Shown here: positions 1-8,040 of the stretch, one piece after another
How the letters are laid out: every line of letters begins with the position of its first letter
How positions within the stretch are numbered: the stretch's first letter is position 1
Source: Planctomycetes bacterium ADurb.Bin069
GTDB taxonomy: Bacteria; Planctomycetota; UBA8108; UBA8890; UBA8898
Reading direction: 5' to 3'
Length of the DNA stretch: 64,000 nucleotides
NCBI GenBank assembly: GCA_002070955.1
Contig: MWEK01000016.1
Location: forward strand, 39,897 to 103,896
The notes under the pieces: generated by a model
Databases searched by the model: none
Seen by the model: the letters and a program-made list of their open reading frames with translations, nothing else
What the model was told of the DNA's origin: nothing
Made by a program: the position numbers and the translations under genes

Positions 1-1
1 G

Positions 2-730
2 AACTCGCTGGACGGCGTCTCCGATCGGGATTTCATCGTCGACTACCTCGCGGCGGCCGCCGGCCTCTTCACCCATCTTTCGCGCCTGGCCGAGGACCTG
101 ATCCTCTGGTCCAGCGCCGAGTTCGCCTTCGTCGAACTGGCCGAGCCGCTTTCGACGGGCAGCTCCATGATGCCGCAGAAGCGCAACCCCGACAGCCTGG
201 AACTGGCCCGGGGCAAGGCGGGGCGCGTCTTCGGCAACCTCATGGCGATGCTCACGGTGCTCAAGGGCCTGCCGCTCGCCTACAACCGGGATCTCCAGGA
301 GGACAAGGCGCCGCTCTTCGACTCGACCGACGCGGCGCTCGGCGTCCTGCCCGTGGTGCGCAAGGTCGTCGCCACCCTCGCCGTCCGCAAGGAGCGCTGC
401 GCCGCGGCGCTGGACGGGGGCTGGATCGAGGCCACGGCCGTCGCCGACTACCTGACGCGCAAGGGCGTCCCCTTCCGGGACGCCCACAAGACCGTCGGAG
501 CCATCGTGCGCGACCTGGCGGCCGCGGGCCGGACCTTCGCGGATCTGGCGCCGGAGGAGTGGCGCGCGTACGCGCCGCAGTTGGACGCCGGCGTCGCCCG
601 CGCCATCGCCATGGAAGCCATCATCGCCGCCCGCGACGGCATCGGCGGCACCGCGCCTTCCGCCGTCGCCCGCGAGATCGAGCGCCTCGGCGCGGAGCTT
701 GCCGCGCTCGAGGCCCAGGAGGACAAGTGA
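2..730 (+). CDS. argH: Argininosuccinate lyase, C-terminal part (truncated by window edge)
   Basis: This is the C-terminal half of argininosuccinate lyase, which splits argininosuccinate into arginine and fumarate in the last step of arginine synthesis. About 242 residues are visible; the family is usually near 460, so roughly half lies outside the window. The fumarase/aspartase superfamily signature GSSMMPQKRNPD is intact; this loop carries the catalytic serine. The reading frame is open from base 2. The stop codon overlaps the start of the next gene as TGATG, so argH and argG are translationally coupled and this is the upstream part of an arginine operon. The start and promoter are not visible. 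Confidence 0.96.
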   Translation, partial: NSLDGVSDRDFIVDYLAAAAGLFTHLSRLAEDLILWSSAEFAFVELAEPLSTGSSMMPQKRNPDSLELARGKAGRVFGNLMAMLTVLKGLPLAYNRDLQEDKAPLFDSTDAALGVLPVVRKVVATLAVRKERCAAALDGGWIEATAVADYLTRKGVPFRDAHKTVGAIVRDLAAAGRTFADLAPEEWRAYAPQLDAGVARAIAMEAIIAARDGIGGTAPSAVAREIERLGAELAALEAQEDK

Positions 731-1926
731 TGCCCAGCCGAAAGAAGATCGTGGTCGCCTACTCGGGCGGTCTGGATACATCCTATTGCCTGGCGTATCT
801 CCGCAAGGAGCGCGGCTTCGACGTGATCAGCGTCACCGTGGACACGGGCGGATTCGCGCCCGCGGAACTTGCCGCGATCGAGGCGCGCGCCCGCGCCCTC
901 CGGGTGGTGGAGCACGTCACCGTGCCCGCGCGGGACAAGGTCTACGCCAAGTACGTCGCGCCCATCATCCGCGGCAACGTGCTCCGCGGCGCGGTCTATC
1001 CCCTCTGCGTGGCCGCCGAGCGCGTGACGCAGGCCGAGGAGGTCGCCGCCGTCGCCGCCGCGCGCAAGGCCGACGCGGTGGCGCACGGCTCGACCGGCGC
1101 CGGAAACGACCAGATCCGTTTCGACACCGCCTTCAGGGTGCTCCTTCCCGGCATTCCGATTCTGGCGCCCATCCGCGAGCTGGGCTTGAGCCGCGCGCAG
1201 GAGTACGAGTACCTCAAGCAGGAGGGCGTCGAGATCGACCCGACGGTGGAAGCCTACTCCGTCAACGCCGGCCTGTGGGGGGCCACGATCGGCGGCAAGG
1301 AAACCCACGATCCCTGGCGCGAGATTCCCGAGCACGTCTGGCCGTCGAAGGCGGCGCCGGACACGCCGCCGCGCGCCATCGCGATCGCCTTCGAGCGGGG
1401 GCTGCCGACGGCCTTGGACGGCGCGCGCCTGTCCGGCACGGACATCGTGACCGCGCTGGGACGGCTCGAGGCCGAGTACGGCTTCGGCCGGGGCATTCAC
1501 CTCGGCGACACCGTGATCGGCATCAAGGGGCGCATCGCCTTCCAGGCGGGCGCGGCGCTGCTCCTCATCGCCGCCCACCGGGAGCTGGAGAAGCTCGTTC
1601 TCACCGCCTGGCAGCGCTTCTGGAAGGACCACCTGTCCGACTTCTGGGGCAAGCTCCTCCACGAGGCCCAGGCCTTCGACCCGGTGATGCGGGACATCGA
1701 GGCCCTCATCGAGAGCTCGCAGGCGCGCGTGACCGGCGACGCGCGGGTGACGCTGGCGCCGGGACGCTTCCAGGTGACCGGCGTGCGGAGCCCCCACAGC
1801 CTGATGCGCAAGGAGGCCGGCCTGTACGGCGAGCAGGCGCGGCTCTGGGACGGCCGCGACGCCGAGGGTTTCGGCCGCATCCTCGGCATTCCGGGGCTGC
1901 TCGCCCACCGCGCGGGTGCCCCGTGA
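730..1926 (+). CDS. argG: Argininosuccinate synthase
   Basis: Argininosuccinate synthase joins citrulline and aspartate using ATP. The 398-residue product has the usual family length. The N-terminal ATP-pyrophosphatase loop AYSGGLDTS lies at residues 10-18, and the conserved HGSTGAGNDQIRF segment follows near residue 120. The ATG at 730 was chosen because it overlaps the argH stop (TGATG) and puts the P-loop at the normal distance from the N terminus; upstream in-frame codons only add an unrelated extension inside argH. Its own stop overlaps the next gene's GTG (GTGA), continuing the coupled operon. Confidence 0.97.
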   Translation: MPSRKKIVVAYSGGLDTSYCLAYLRKERGFDVISVTVDTGGFAPAELAAIEARARALRVVEHVTVPARDKVYAKYVAPIIRGNVLRGAVYPLCVAAERVTQAEEVAAVAAARKADAVAHGSTGAGNDQIRFDTAFRVLLPGIPILAPIRELGLSRAQEYEYLKQEGVEIDPTVEAYSVNAGLWGATIGGKETHDPWREIPEHVWPSKAAPDTPPRAIAIAFERGLPTALDGARLSGTDIVTALGRLEAEYGFGRGIHLGDTVIGIKGRIAFQAGAALLLIAAHRELEKLVLTAWQRFWKDHLSDFWGKLLHEAQAFDPVMRDIEALIESSQARVTGDARVTLAPGRFQVTGVRSPHSLMRKEAGLYGEQARLWDGRDAEGFGRILGIPGLLAHRAGAP

Positions 1927-2945
1927 AAATTCAGGTCCACAAGATCGCCTCGGTCGTCCACCGCCTCGGACTCGGCCGCGAGGTCGAGCTCATCACCGGG
2001 GCGCGCCGGACCAGCCCCGGCGATGTGGTCGCCGTCGTCGCCAAGGCCGAGAAGCGGACCTACGGCGAGCTGGAGCTCGCCGAGGGGCGCATGGCCAAGG
2101 TCTTCCGGGGCGATGTGATCGTCGGAGCCCTCGGCGCGCGGCGCGCCATCAAGGGCTTCGTGGGCGCCTGTCCCGCGCGAGTCCGGCCCGGCTCGGAGCT
2201 CGCGCTCCTCAACCTCGGCGGCGTGATCGGGGTGCCGCGCGGCGCGGGGCACCACGACCTCGGCGCGCCGTGCCCGGTGGAACTGCTCGGGTTCGTCGCC
2301 ATCGACGGGCGCCCGGCCCGAGTGCCTTCGGTGGCGGCGCCGCGGGTCGCCCGCGGGGCGCTCCCGCCCCTCGTTGTCATCTCCGGAACGTGCATGGCGT
2401 CGGGCAAGACGCGCGCCGCGGGCGAGATCATCCACGAACTCGCGGGCCGGGGGATCGCCGTTCACGGCGCGAAGCTCACCGGCGTCGCCTGCCGCCGCGA
2501 TCTGCTCGTCATGGAAGACCACGGCGCGCGGCGCACGGCTTCGTTCTTGGACTTCGGCCTCGTGTCGACGGTGCGGGCCCGCGCCCTCGCGCGCGTCGGG
2601 CGCGACGTGCTCGCCTTCCTTACCGCCGGCGCGCCGGATATGATCGTCGTGGAGCTGGGCGACGGCGTCATGGGCGACTACGGCGTCATGGAGATTCTGC
2701 GCGATCTGCGCGATGGGATCGGCGCGCACGTCTTCTGCGCGGCGGACCCCGTCGGCGCCTGGGGCGGCAGGGAGTTTCTCGCGCGCGAGGGCGTGCCCCC
2801 CGATGTCATCTCCGGACCGTGCACCGACACGATCGCCGGCGTGGACTTCGTGCGCAAGAACCTCGGACTGCCCGCCGTGAACGCGTGCACGCACGCGCGC
2901 GAGCTCGGGCGTCTGGTGTTGAAACTGATGGAGCGGCAACGGTGA
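1923..2945 (+). CDS. P-loop NTPase-like protein of unknown function inside the arginine operon (DUF1611/BioD-like)
   Basis: The function is not recognised with certainty. The 340-residue product has an N-terminal region of about 130 residues rich in Gly and Val, then a nucleotide-binding P-loop, SGTCMASGKT, and a later strand ending VVELGDGVMGDYG, which sits where related P-loop proteins have their second acidic motif. The layout resembles the DUF1611 family and, more distantly, BioD/MobB-like P-loop proteins. One DUF1611 member, DgcN, is described as a D-glutamate N-acetyltransferase, which is suggestive in this operon. The GTG start overlaps the argG stop and the stop overlaps the argC start (both GTGA), so it is co-translated with arginine genes and probably acts in that pathway (inference). 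No signal peptide or membrane segment is seen. Confidence 0.6.
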   Translation: MKIQVHKIASVVHRLGLGREVELITGARRTSPGDVVAVVAKAEKRTYGELELAEGRMAKVFRGDVIVGALGARRAIKGFVGACPARVRPGSELALLNLGGVIGVPRGAGHHDLGAPCPVELLGFVAIDGRPARVPSVAAPRVARGALPPLVVISGTCMASGKTRAAGEIIHELAGRGIAVHGAKLTGVACRRDLLVMEDHGARRTASFLDFGLVSTVRARALARVGRDVLAFLTAGAPDMIVVELGDGVMGDYGVMEILRDLRDGIGAHVFCAADPVGAWGGREFLAREGVPPDVISGPCTDTIAGVDFVRKNLGLPAVNACTHARELGRLVLKLMERQR

Positions 2946-3952
2946 TTCGGGTCGGCGTTTTCGGCGGTTCAGGCTACGCCGGAGGCGAACTCCTCCGGTA
3001 TCTGCTCGGGCATCCCGAGGTGGATCTCAGGTTCGTCACCTCGCGCAGCAGCGCGGGCCAACCCATCGCGGAGCGCCTGCCCAACCTGGCGGGCTGGACG
3101 CCGCTCCCCTTCATCGATCCCCGCGAGGCGGACGTCCGATCGGTGGAGGCGGTGTTCATGGCGCTGGAGCACAACGCCTCCCAGGATGTCGTCCCGGCCC
3201 TGCTGGAGGCCAACCCCGCCCTCAAGATCGTCGATCTGGCGGGCGACTTCAGGACGCCCGACCCGGCGGGCTATCAACGCTTCTACGGCCGGACCCACGG
3301 GGCGGTCGAGCTCCTGCCGCGCTTCGTGTACGGCTTCACCGAGGCGGCGCGCGATCGCATCCGGGGGGCGCAGCTCGTGGCGAACCCCGGCTGTTTCGCC
3401 ACCTCGCTCCTCCTCGGACTCTGGCCGCTGAAGGCGGCCGGCCTCCTCAAGGGGCCGATCACGGCCGTGGGCATCACCGGGTCGACGGGCGCGGGCGCCA
3501 AGCCGGCCGAGACGACGCACCACCCCCACCGCGCGACCAACGTGCGCGCCTACAAGGCGCTGGCGCACCAACACATGCTCGAGGTCCGCCATTTTCTCGG
3601 CGCGCGGGACTCCGACCTTCTCTTCGTGCCGGTTTCGGGGCCCTTCGCCCGGGGGATCTTCACGACCTTCGTCTTCCCGGGGATCGAGGCGGCCGCGCTG
3701 GGCCGCGCCTACGCGGAAGCCTACCGCGACGCGCCCCTGGTCACGGTGGCCAAGGGCTCGCCCGAGCTCAGACTCGTCCAGGACACGCCGCTCAGCCGCG
3801 TGGGCTGGGAGGGCCGGGACGACGCGGCCTGCGGCTTCGCCGCCATCGACAATCTCGCCAAGGGGGCGGCCACCCAGGCGATTCAGAACTTCAACCTGAT
3901 GTGCGGACTCGCCGAGCAGGCCGGCCTCCGGCATGCCGGCGGCTTCGTCTGA
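2942..3952 (+). CDS. argC: N-acetyl-gamma-glutamyl-phosphate reductase
   Basis: ArgC reduces N-acylglutamyl phosphate to the semialdehyde with NADPH. The 336-residue protein opens with the Rossmann motif GVFGGSGYAGGEL, and the catalytic cysteine is C151 in the motif NPGCFATS. The THHPHRATN segment and C-terminal AIDNL are also typical. The GTG start at 2942 overlaps the preceding stop (GTGA). After its stop there is a 9-bp gap holding a Shine-Dalgarno-like GAGGGA before argD. The family normally acts on the N-acetyl substrate; whether the acyl group here is acetyl or another group is discussed under the carbamoyltransferase. Confidence 0.95.
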   Translation: MIRVGVFGGSGYAGGELLRYLLGHPEVDLRFVTSRSSAGQPIAERLPNLAGWTPLPFIDPREADVRSVEAVFMALEHNASQDVVPALLEANPALKIVDLAGDFRTPDPAGYQRFYGRTHGAVELLPRFVYGFTEAARDRIRGAQLVANPGCFATSLLLGLWPLKAAGLLKGPITAVGITGSTGAGAKPAETTHHPHRATNVRAYKALAHQHMLEVRHFLGARDSDLLFVPVSGPFARGIFTTFVFPGIEAAALGRAYAEAYRDAPLVTVAKGSPELRLVQDTPLSRVGWEGRDDAACGFAAIDNLAKGAATQAIQNFNLMCGLAEQAGLRHAGGFV

Positions 3953-3961
3953 GGGAACGTT

Positions 3962-5134
3962 ATGAGCGACAACTTCACCCGCTGGCGCGAGGCGGAGGAA
4001 AAGCGCCTCGCCGCCACCTACGCCAAGTTCCCCGTGGCGCTGGCGCGCGGCGAGGGAATGCGTGTCTTCGACGTGGACGGCAAGGCCTACCTGGATTTCT
4101 ACGGCGGCCACGCCGTGGCGATCATCGGCCACTGCCACCCCCACCTGGTCGCGAGCCTCGGGCGGCAGATCGGCGAGTTGATTTTCTACTCCAACCTCTG
4201 TTACCTGCCGGTTCGGGCCGAGGCCGCGGAGAAGCTCCTCGGGCTCCTCTATCCCGAGATGACCCGCCTCTTCTTCGTCAACTCCGGCGCCGAGGCCAAC
4301 GAGACGGCGCTCAAAATCGCGCGGCGCCGCTCCGGCCGGGAGCGCGTCGTCGCCATGCAGGGCTCCTTCCACGGCCGAACGATCGCGACCCTCAGCGTGA
4401 CCGGCACCGCGAAGTACCGCGACGCCTTTTCGCCCACCATCGCGAGCGCCACCGACTTCGTGCCCTTCGGCGACATGGCCGCCGTCGAGGCCCTGGATCC
4501 CGCGCGCGCCGCCGCGGTCATCCTGGAGCCCGTCCAGAGCATGGCCGGCGCCGTCACGGCGGACGGGGAGTACTTCCGCGCCCTGAGGGCCTACACGCGC
4601 CGCCACGGCATCGCCCTCATCTTCGACGAGATCCAGACGGGGCTCGGCCGGACAGGCCTGCCTTTCGCCGGCATGCACTGGGGCGTCGCTCCGGATATCG
4701 TGACCATGGCCAAGGGCGTCGGCGGCGGCATTCCCGTCGCGGCCTGCGCTCTGACCGAGGAGTTCGCGGCGGGGATCAAGGTCGGCGACCACGGGACGAC
4801 CTTCGGCGGAGGGCCCGTGGCCTGCGCGGCGGTCAAAGCGACGGTCGAGGTCATCGAGCGGGAGGGCCTGGTCGAACGCGCCCGCGCCATGGGCGCGCGC
4901 CTCGGCGCGCGCCTCCGGGAGGTCCCGGGGCTCGCGGACCTCCGCGGCATGGGGCTGCTCCTCGGCTTCGCGATGCCGCGCCCGGCGCGGGACATCCAGC
5001 AGGCCATGCTCGCGAAGGGCGTCCTGGTGGGCGTCTCGGTGGATCCGCGCATCGTGCGCCTGCTTCCGCCCCTCACGGTCGGCGAGGACGACATCGAGGT
5101 TCTCGTCCGCGCCCTGAAGGAGATCGCTCAGTGA
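3962..5134 (+). CDS. argD: Acetylornithine (acylornithine) aminotransferase
   Basis: This is a class III PLP-dependent aminotransferase of 390 residues that converts the N-acylglutamate semialdehyde to N-acylornithine with glutamate as amino donor. Visible motifs are the NSGAEANETA phosphate-binding segment, FDEIQTGLGRTG, and the PLP lysine K251 in the motif TMAKGVGGG. The ATG at 3962 is preceded by GAGGGA at a good distance. The stop overlaps the GTG of the next gene (GTGA). Its place between argC and an acyl-ornithine carbamoyltransferase fixes the role better than sequence alone, since related enzymes also act on GABA, ornithine or succinylornithine. Confidence 0.93.
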   Translation: MSDNFTRWREAEEKRLAATYAKFPVALARGEGMRVFDVDGKAYLDFYGGHAVAIIGHCHPHLVASLGRQIGELIFYSNLCYLPVRAEAAEKLLGLLYPEMTRLFFVNSGAEANETALKIARRRSGRERVVAMQGSFHGRTIATLSVTGTAKYRDAFSPTIASATDFVPFGDMAAVEALDPARAAAVILEPVQSMAGAVTADGEYFRALRAYTRRHGIALIFDEIQTGLGRTGLPFAGMHWGVAPDIVTMAKGVGGGIPVAACALTEEFAAGIKVGDHGTTFGGGPVACAAVKATVEVIEREGLVERARAMGARLGARLREVPGLADLRGMGLLLGFAMPRPARDIQQAMLAKGVLVGVSVDPRIVRLLPPLTVGEDDIEVLVRALKEIAQ

Positions 5135-6135
5135 GGCACTACTACCGGCTCACCGACCTGGCGATGGAGCAGATCATCGATCTCCTGGATCGCGCCGAGC
5201 ACCACCGCTACAACCCGCGTTCTGAAATCCTCGCCCGCAAGGAATTCGTCCTGATCTTCCTCAACCCGTCGCTGCGCACCCGCGCCAGCTTCGAGGTGGC
5301 GATCAGGCACATGGGCGGCGGCGTGACGACGCTGGGCTCCGACGCGATCTGGCCCCTGGAGGCCCAGCCCGGCAAAGTCATGGACCAGCAGCGGACCGAG
5401 CACGTGTTCGAGGCGACGCTGGTTCTGTCGCGCTACTACGACGGCATCGGCGTGCGCAGCCTCGCGCGCGGGCAGAACCGGGAGGAGGATCTCCAGGACC
5501 AGGTGCTCGCGTCATTCATGGAGCGCGCGCAGGTGCCGGTCTTCAACATGGAGTCGGCCATGTACCACCCGTGCCAGGCGCTCGGCGACCTGCTCACCGT
5601 GCGCGACCTCCTGGGCGGGTTCGAAGGGCGCCGGATCGCGATCACCTGGGCCTACCACCCCAAGGCCCTGCCCATGTCGGTGCCGAACTCGATCCTGCTG
5701 GCCGCCTGCAGGGCGGGCATGGATGTGACCTTGGCGCACCCGCCCGAATTCGCCTTGACCGACGGAATCATGGAGCTGGCCCAGGCCGATGTCGAACGGT
5801 CAGGCGGCGCGCTGCGCCTGTGCCACGACCGCTTCGAGGCGCTCAAGGATGCGGAGATCGTCTACGCCAAGGCTTGGGGCGGCCTGAACCGGTACGCCGA
5901 CCCCGCCCGGGAGGCCGAGGAGCGCGAGCGGCACCGCGCCTGGATCGTGGACAAGGAGGCCATGAGCCGCACCCGCCGCGCGTTCTTCATGCACTGCCTG
6001 CCCGTGCGGCGCAACGTCGTCGTCAGCGACGAGGTGTTGGAGTCGGCCGCCTCCAAGGTCATTCACCAGGCCGAGAACCGCCTGCACGTTCAGAAGGCGA
6101 TCCTGGAATGGCTCTATGCGTGGAACGAGTCCTGA
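5131..6135 (+). CDS. argF': N-acyl-ornithine carbamoyltransferase (AOTCase/SOTCase type)
   Basis: This carbamoyltransferase (334 residues) belongs to the branch that carbamoylates N-acetyl- or N-succinyl-ornithine, not free ornithine. It has the carbamoyl-phosphate loop NPSLRTR (45-51), HPCQ (146-149), HCLPVRRN (288-295) and the C-terminal AENRLHVQKAI typical of Xanthomonas AOTCase. Two positions are unusual. The residue that selects acetyl (Glu92 in Xanthomonas) versus succinyl (Pro90 in Bacteroides) aligns with T89 in RTEH. The position of the carboxylated Lys302 aligns with V297. These alignments are from memory. The acyl group used is therefore open. A deacylase (argE-like) must act on the citrulline product and is not in the window. 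Confidence 0.9.
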   Translation: MRHYYRLTDLAMEQIIDLLDRAEHHRYNPRSEILARKEFVLIFLNPSLRTRASFEVAIRHMGGGVTTLGSDAIWPLEAQPGKVMDQQRTEHVFEATLVLSRYYDGIGVRSLARGQNREEDLQDQVLASFMERAQVPVFNMESAMYHPCQALGDLLTVRDLLGGFEGRRIAITWAYHPKALPMSVPNSILLAACRAGMDVTLAHPPEFALTDGIMELAQADVERSGGALRLCHDRFEALKDAEIVYAKAWGGLNRYADPAREAEERERHRAWIVDKEAMSRTRRAFFMHCLPVRRNVVVSDEVLESAASKVIHQAENRLHVQKAILEWLYAWNES

Positions 6136-6143
6136 GAAGGCGC

Positions 6144-6169
6144 GGCCGGCCCGCCCGATGCGTCCGGCC
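6144..6169 (+). terminator. Possible terminator hairpin after the arginine operon
   Basis: An inverted repeat GGCCGG/CCGGCC (6144-6149 and 6164-6169) lies just after the carbamoyltransferase stop and just before the next promoter. No T-tract follows, so intrinsic termination is uncertain. Confidence 0.35.
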
Positions 6170-6177
6170 TTGAAACT

Positions 6178-6206
6178 TTGCGTCCACGGTCCGATATACA
6201 TATAAT
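6178..6206 (+). promoter_or_regulatory. Sigma-70-like promoter for the 6250 gene
   Basis: A perfect -10 box TATAAT (6201-6206) lies 17 bp after a weak -35 TTGCGT (6178-6183). The flanks are unusually AT-rich for this genome. The gene starts 43 bp downstream after a clear AAAGGAG. Confidence 0.65.
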
Positions 6207-6249
6207 GCTTTCAAGAGCAAGTCGAAACCCCTTACCAAAGGAGACGTTT

Positions 6250-7863
6250 ATGCGGAATCTGCTCGCTGCGATGCTCGCCTTGGCTCTCTACGCCCAGGCG
6301 CAGACCCCGTCCGGAGGCGGCCAGCCGGGCTGGGACAAGCTCAAGGGCCCGCAGGACGCGTGGGTGTACGTCGTCGTCGGCGCTTACGACGCGATCGGCC
6401 CGCGCCTGGAGAAGGCGGCGGTCAAGCTCGGCCCCGAGGCGGTGGCGGACATCAAGGAAATCCCGACGCAAATCCGCGAGGGCATCGGCGACAGCCACGG
6501 CATCGCCCGGGACGCCATCGATCTGAGCCGCCCCTTCGCCTTCGCGGTCTACAATCCCCTTGCCGGCCAGCCGCCCGCGGCCATCCTGCCCGTCAAGGGC
6601 GAGCTGGCCAACGACGCAAAGGCGAGCAACGGCTACATTGTCGCCTGCGACAATGAAATCCTCGCCGAGCGCCTGTCGTCCGCGCTCAAGGCGGCCGGCG
6701 CGGGCGCCATCGCCGCTCCGGCCGGAGCGGTCAGCGTGTACATCGACGTGGGCACGATCTTTCAGCTCTTCGGGCCTTTCGTGCAGATGCAGCTCGCCTC
6801 AGGGATGGGCGGCTTTGGCGACTCCGCGGGAGTGGACCGCCAGGCGGCGATGGCCGGCATGGATCTCCTCTTTAATCTGCTTGGACAGATCAAGCACGTG
6901 CTGCTCGACCTTGACGTGAACGACCAGGGCCTGCTCGTGGCCCAGGACACCGTCGTGAAGGAAGGCACGGAACTCGCTCAGCTCTTCGGCGGCCAGGGCG
7001 GCGGCACGACGATCGGCGGCATTCTGCCGGCCCGGGCCATTGTCTTGAACGGCAAGCTCAAGGGCCTTGTGCCTTTCGTGCTCAAGCTGGCCGATCGGTA
7101 CCTCGCCAAGGCGTGCGCGAGCCCGGCGGATGCGAAGACTCTCCGTGACGCTTTCGCCAAGTACGCCGGCGGCGCCGGCGAGGACTTTGCCATGAGCATG
7201 GACTTTTCCCCCGAAGGCCTCGTCACGGACCAAATCAACGCCTTCACGGGAACCTTTGACGATCTGCGCGCGTCCTACCAGGCCTTCGCCTCCGAGAAAG
7301 CGTCGGCGCTCACGAGCGGAGCCAAGTTTGCGTTGCAAGAGAACGTCAGGCAATCGGGCGGCGTAGCGGTGCACAAGTTCACCAGCACGATCGACGCTTC
7401 CGCGCTCGACTCGCAGGCCGGCGCCCAAGTGAAGAAGCTTCTCGGCGGCGGCCTGCAAGGCGAGGTGGCCCTGGCCAACGGAAAGCTCATCACCTGTAGC
7501 GGCGGGAAAGACTACTCCCAAAGGCTTGACGCCCTCATTGCCGCAAGCAAGAATGCGGGGGGGGCGCCCGGCACCCACCCGGTCGCCTTCCGTTGCGATC
7601 TCGTCAGGCTCCTCTCCAACCTCGCCGCCGCCGCCGGCGCCGGCGCCGAGACGCCGGCCTCTGCCCCTCCGATCTCGGGGACGGTGGCCTTTGCGGGACC
7701 CTCGGCCAAGAGCAACGTCGTGATTCCCATAGAAGCCATCGCCAAGGTGAAGGAATTCGTCGAACAGGCCTTCGGCGTCGGGGGGATGGGCGGCGCCTTT
7801 GCGCCGACCAGTGACGACGAGGACAACGAAGACACCGAGGACGACGAAGACGACGGGCAGTAG
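6250..7863 (+). CDS. Secreted protein of unknown function with acidic C-terminal tail
   Basis: I do not recognise this 537-residue protein. It starts with a short signal peptide (about residues 1-18, hydrophobic and ending in AQAQ), so it is probably exported. The rest is a soluble mixed alpha/beta sequence with many Ala, Gly and Lys and no catalytic motif I can name. It ends in a strongly acidic tail (EDNEDTEDDEDDG). The ATG at 6250 was chosen over upstream codons because of the AAAGGAG about 6 bp before it and the signal peptide directly after it. It has its own promoter and a strong hairpin after the stop, so it looks monocistronic. Confidence 0.75.
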   Translation: MRNLLAAMLALALYAQAQTPSGGGQPGWDKLKGPQDAWVYVVVGAYDAIGPRLEKAAVKLGPEAVADIKEIPTQIREGIGDSHGIARDAIDLSRPFAFAVYNPLAGQPPAAILPVKGELANDAKASNGYIVACDNEILAERLSSALKAAGAGAIAAPAGAVSVYIDVGTIFQLFGPFVQMQLASGMGGFGDSAGVDRQAAMAGMDLLFNLLGQIKHVLLDLDVNDQGLLVAQDTVVKEGTELAQLFGGQGGGTTIGGILPARAIVLNGKLKGLVPFVLKLADRYLAKACASPADAKTLRDAFAKYAGGAGEDFAMSMDFSPEGLVTDQINAFTGTFDDLRASYQAFASEKASALTSGAKFALQENVRQSGGVAVHKFTSTIDASALDSQAGAQVKKLLGGGLQGEVALANGKLITCSGGKDYSQRLDALIAASKNAGGAPGTHPVAFRCDLVRLLSNLAAAAGAGAETPASAPPISGTVAFAGPSAKSNVVIPIEAIAKVKEFVEQAFGVGGMGGAFAPTSDDEDNEDTEDDEDDGQ

Positions 7864-7889
7864 GCCCTCTCTTCGGGCGCTGACGAAAG

Positions 7890-7927
7890 CCGGCCGGAGA
7901 TCCTGTCGAGACGGGGTCTCCGGCCGG
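7890..7927 (+). terminator. Strong hairpin downstream of the 6250 gene
   Basis: Perfect 11-bp arms CCGGCCGGAGA (7890-7900) and TCTCCGGCCGG (7917-7927) enclose a 16-nt loop, 26 bp after the stop codon. Only a short T-rich stretch (TTCGTTC) follows, so this is a GC-rich terminator candidate. Confidence 0.6.
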
Positions 7928-7984
7928 TTCGTTCACCCGCCTCTCCCGCCCAACGAAGCGGTAGCCAAGGGCGCAACGCCGGTG

Positions 7985-7990
7985 TACAAT
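7985..7990 (+). promoter_or_regulatory. -10 box TACAAT
   Basis: TACAAT lies 50 bp before the GTG of the zinc-ribbon gene in an otherwise GC-rich gap. I see no good -35 box 17 bp upstream. It matches the TANNNT pattern seen before many genes here. Confidence 0.45.
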
Positions 7991-8040
7991 GCCGGCGAAA
8001 GCGGGTACATGCGCGCGGGCCAGCGCCCGGGGAGGTCGCC

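Noticed and set aside
5131..6135. Ordinary ornithine carbamoyltransferase (argF)
   Set aside because: The HCLPVRRN and AENRLHVQKAI motifs and the loop around VMDQQRTEH match the N-acylornithine branch, not standard OTCase.
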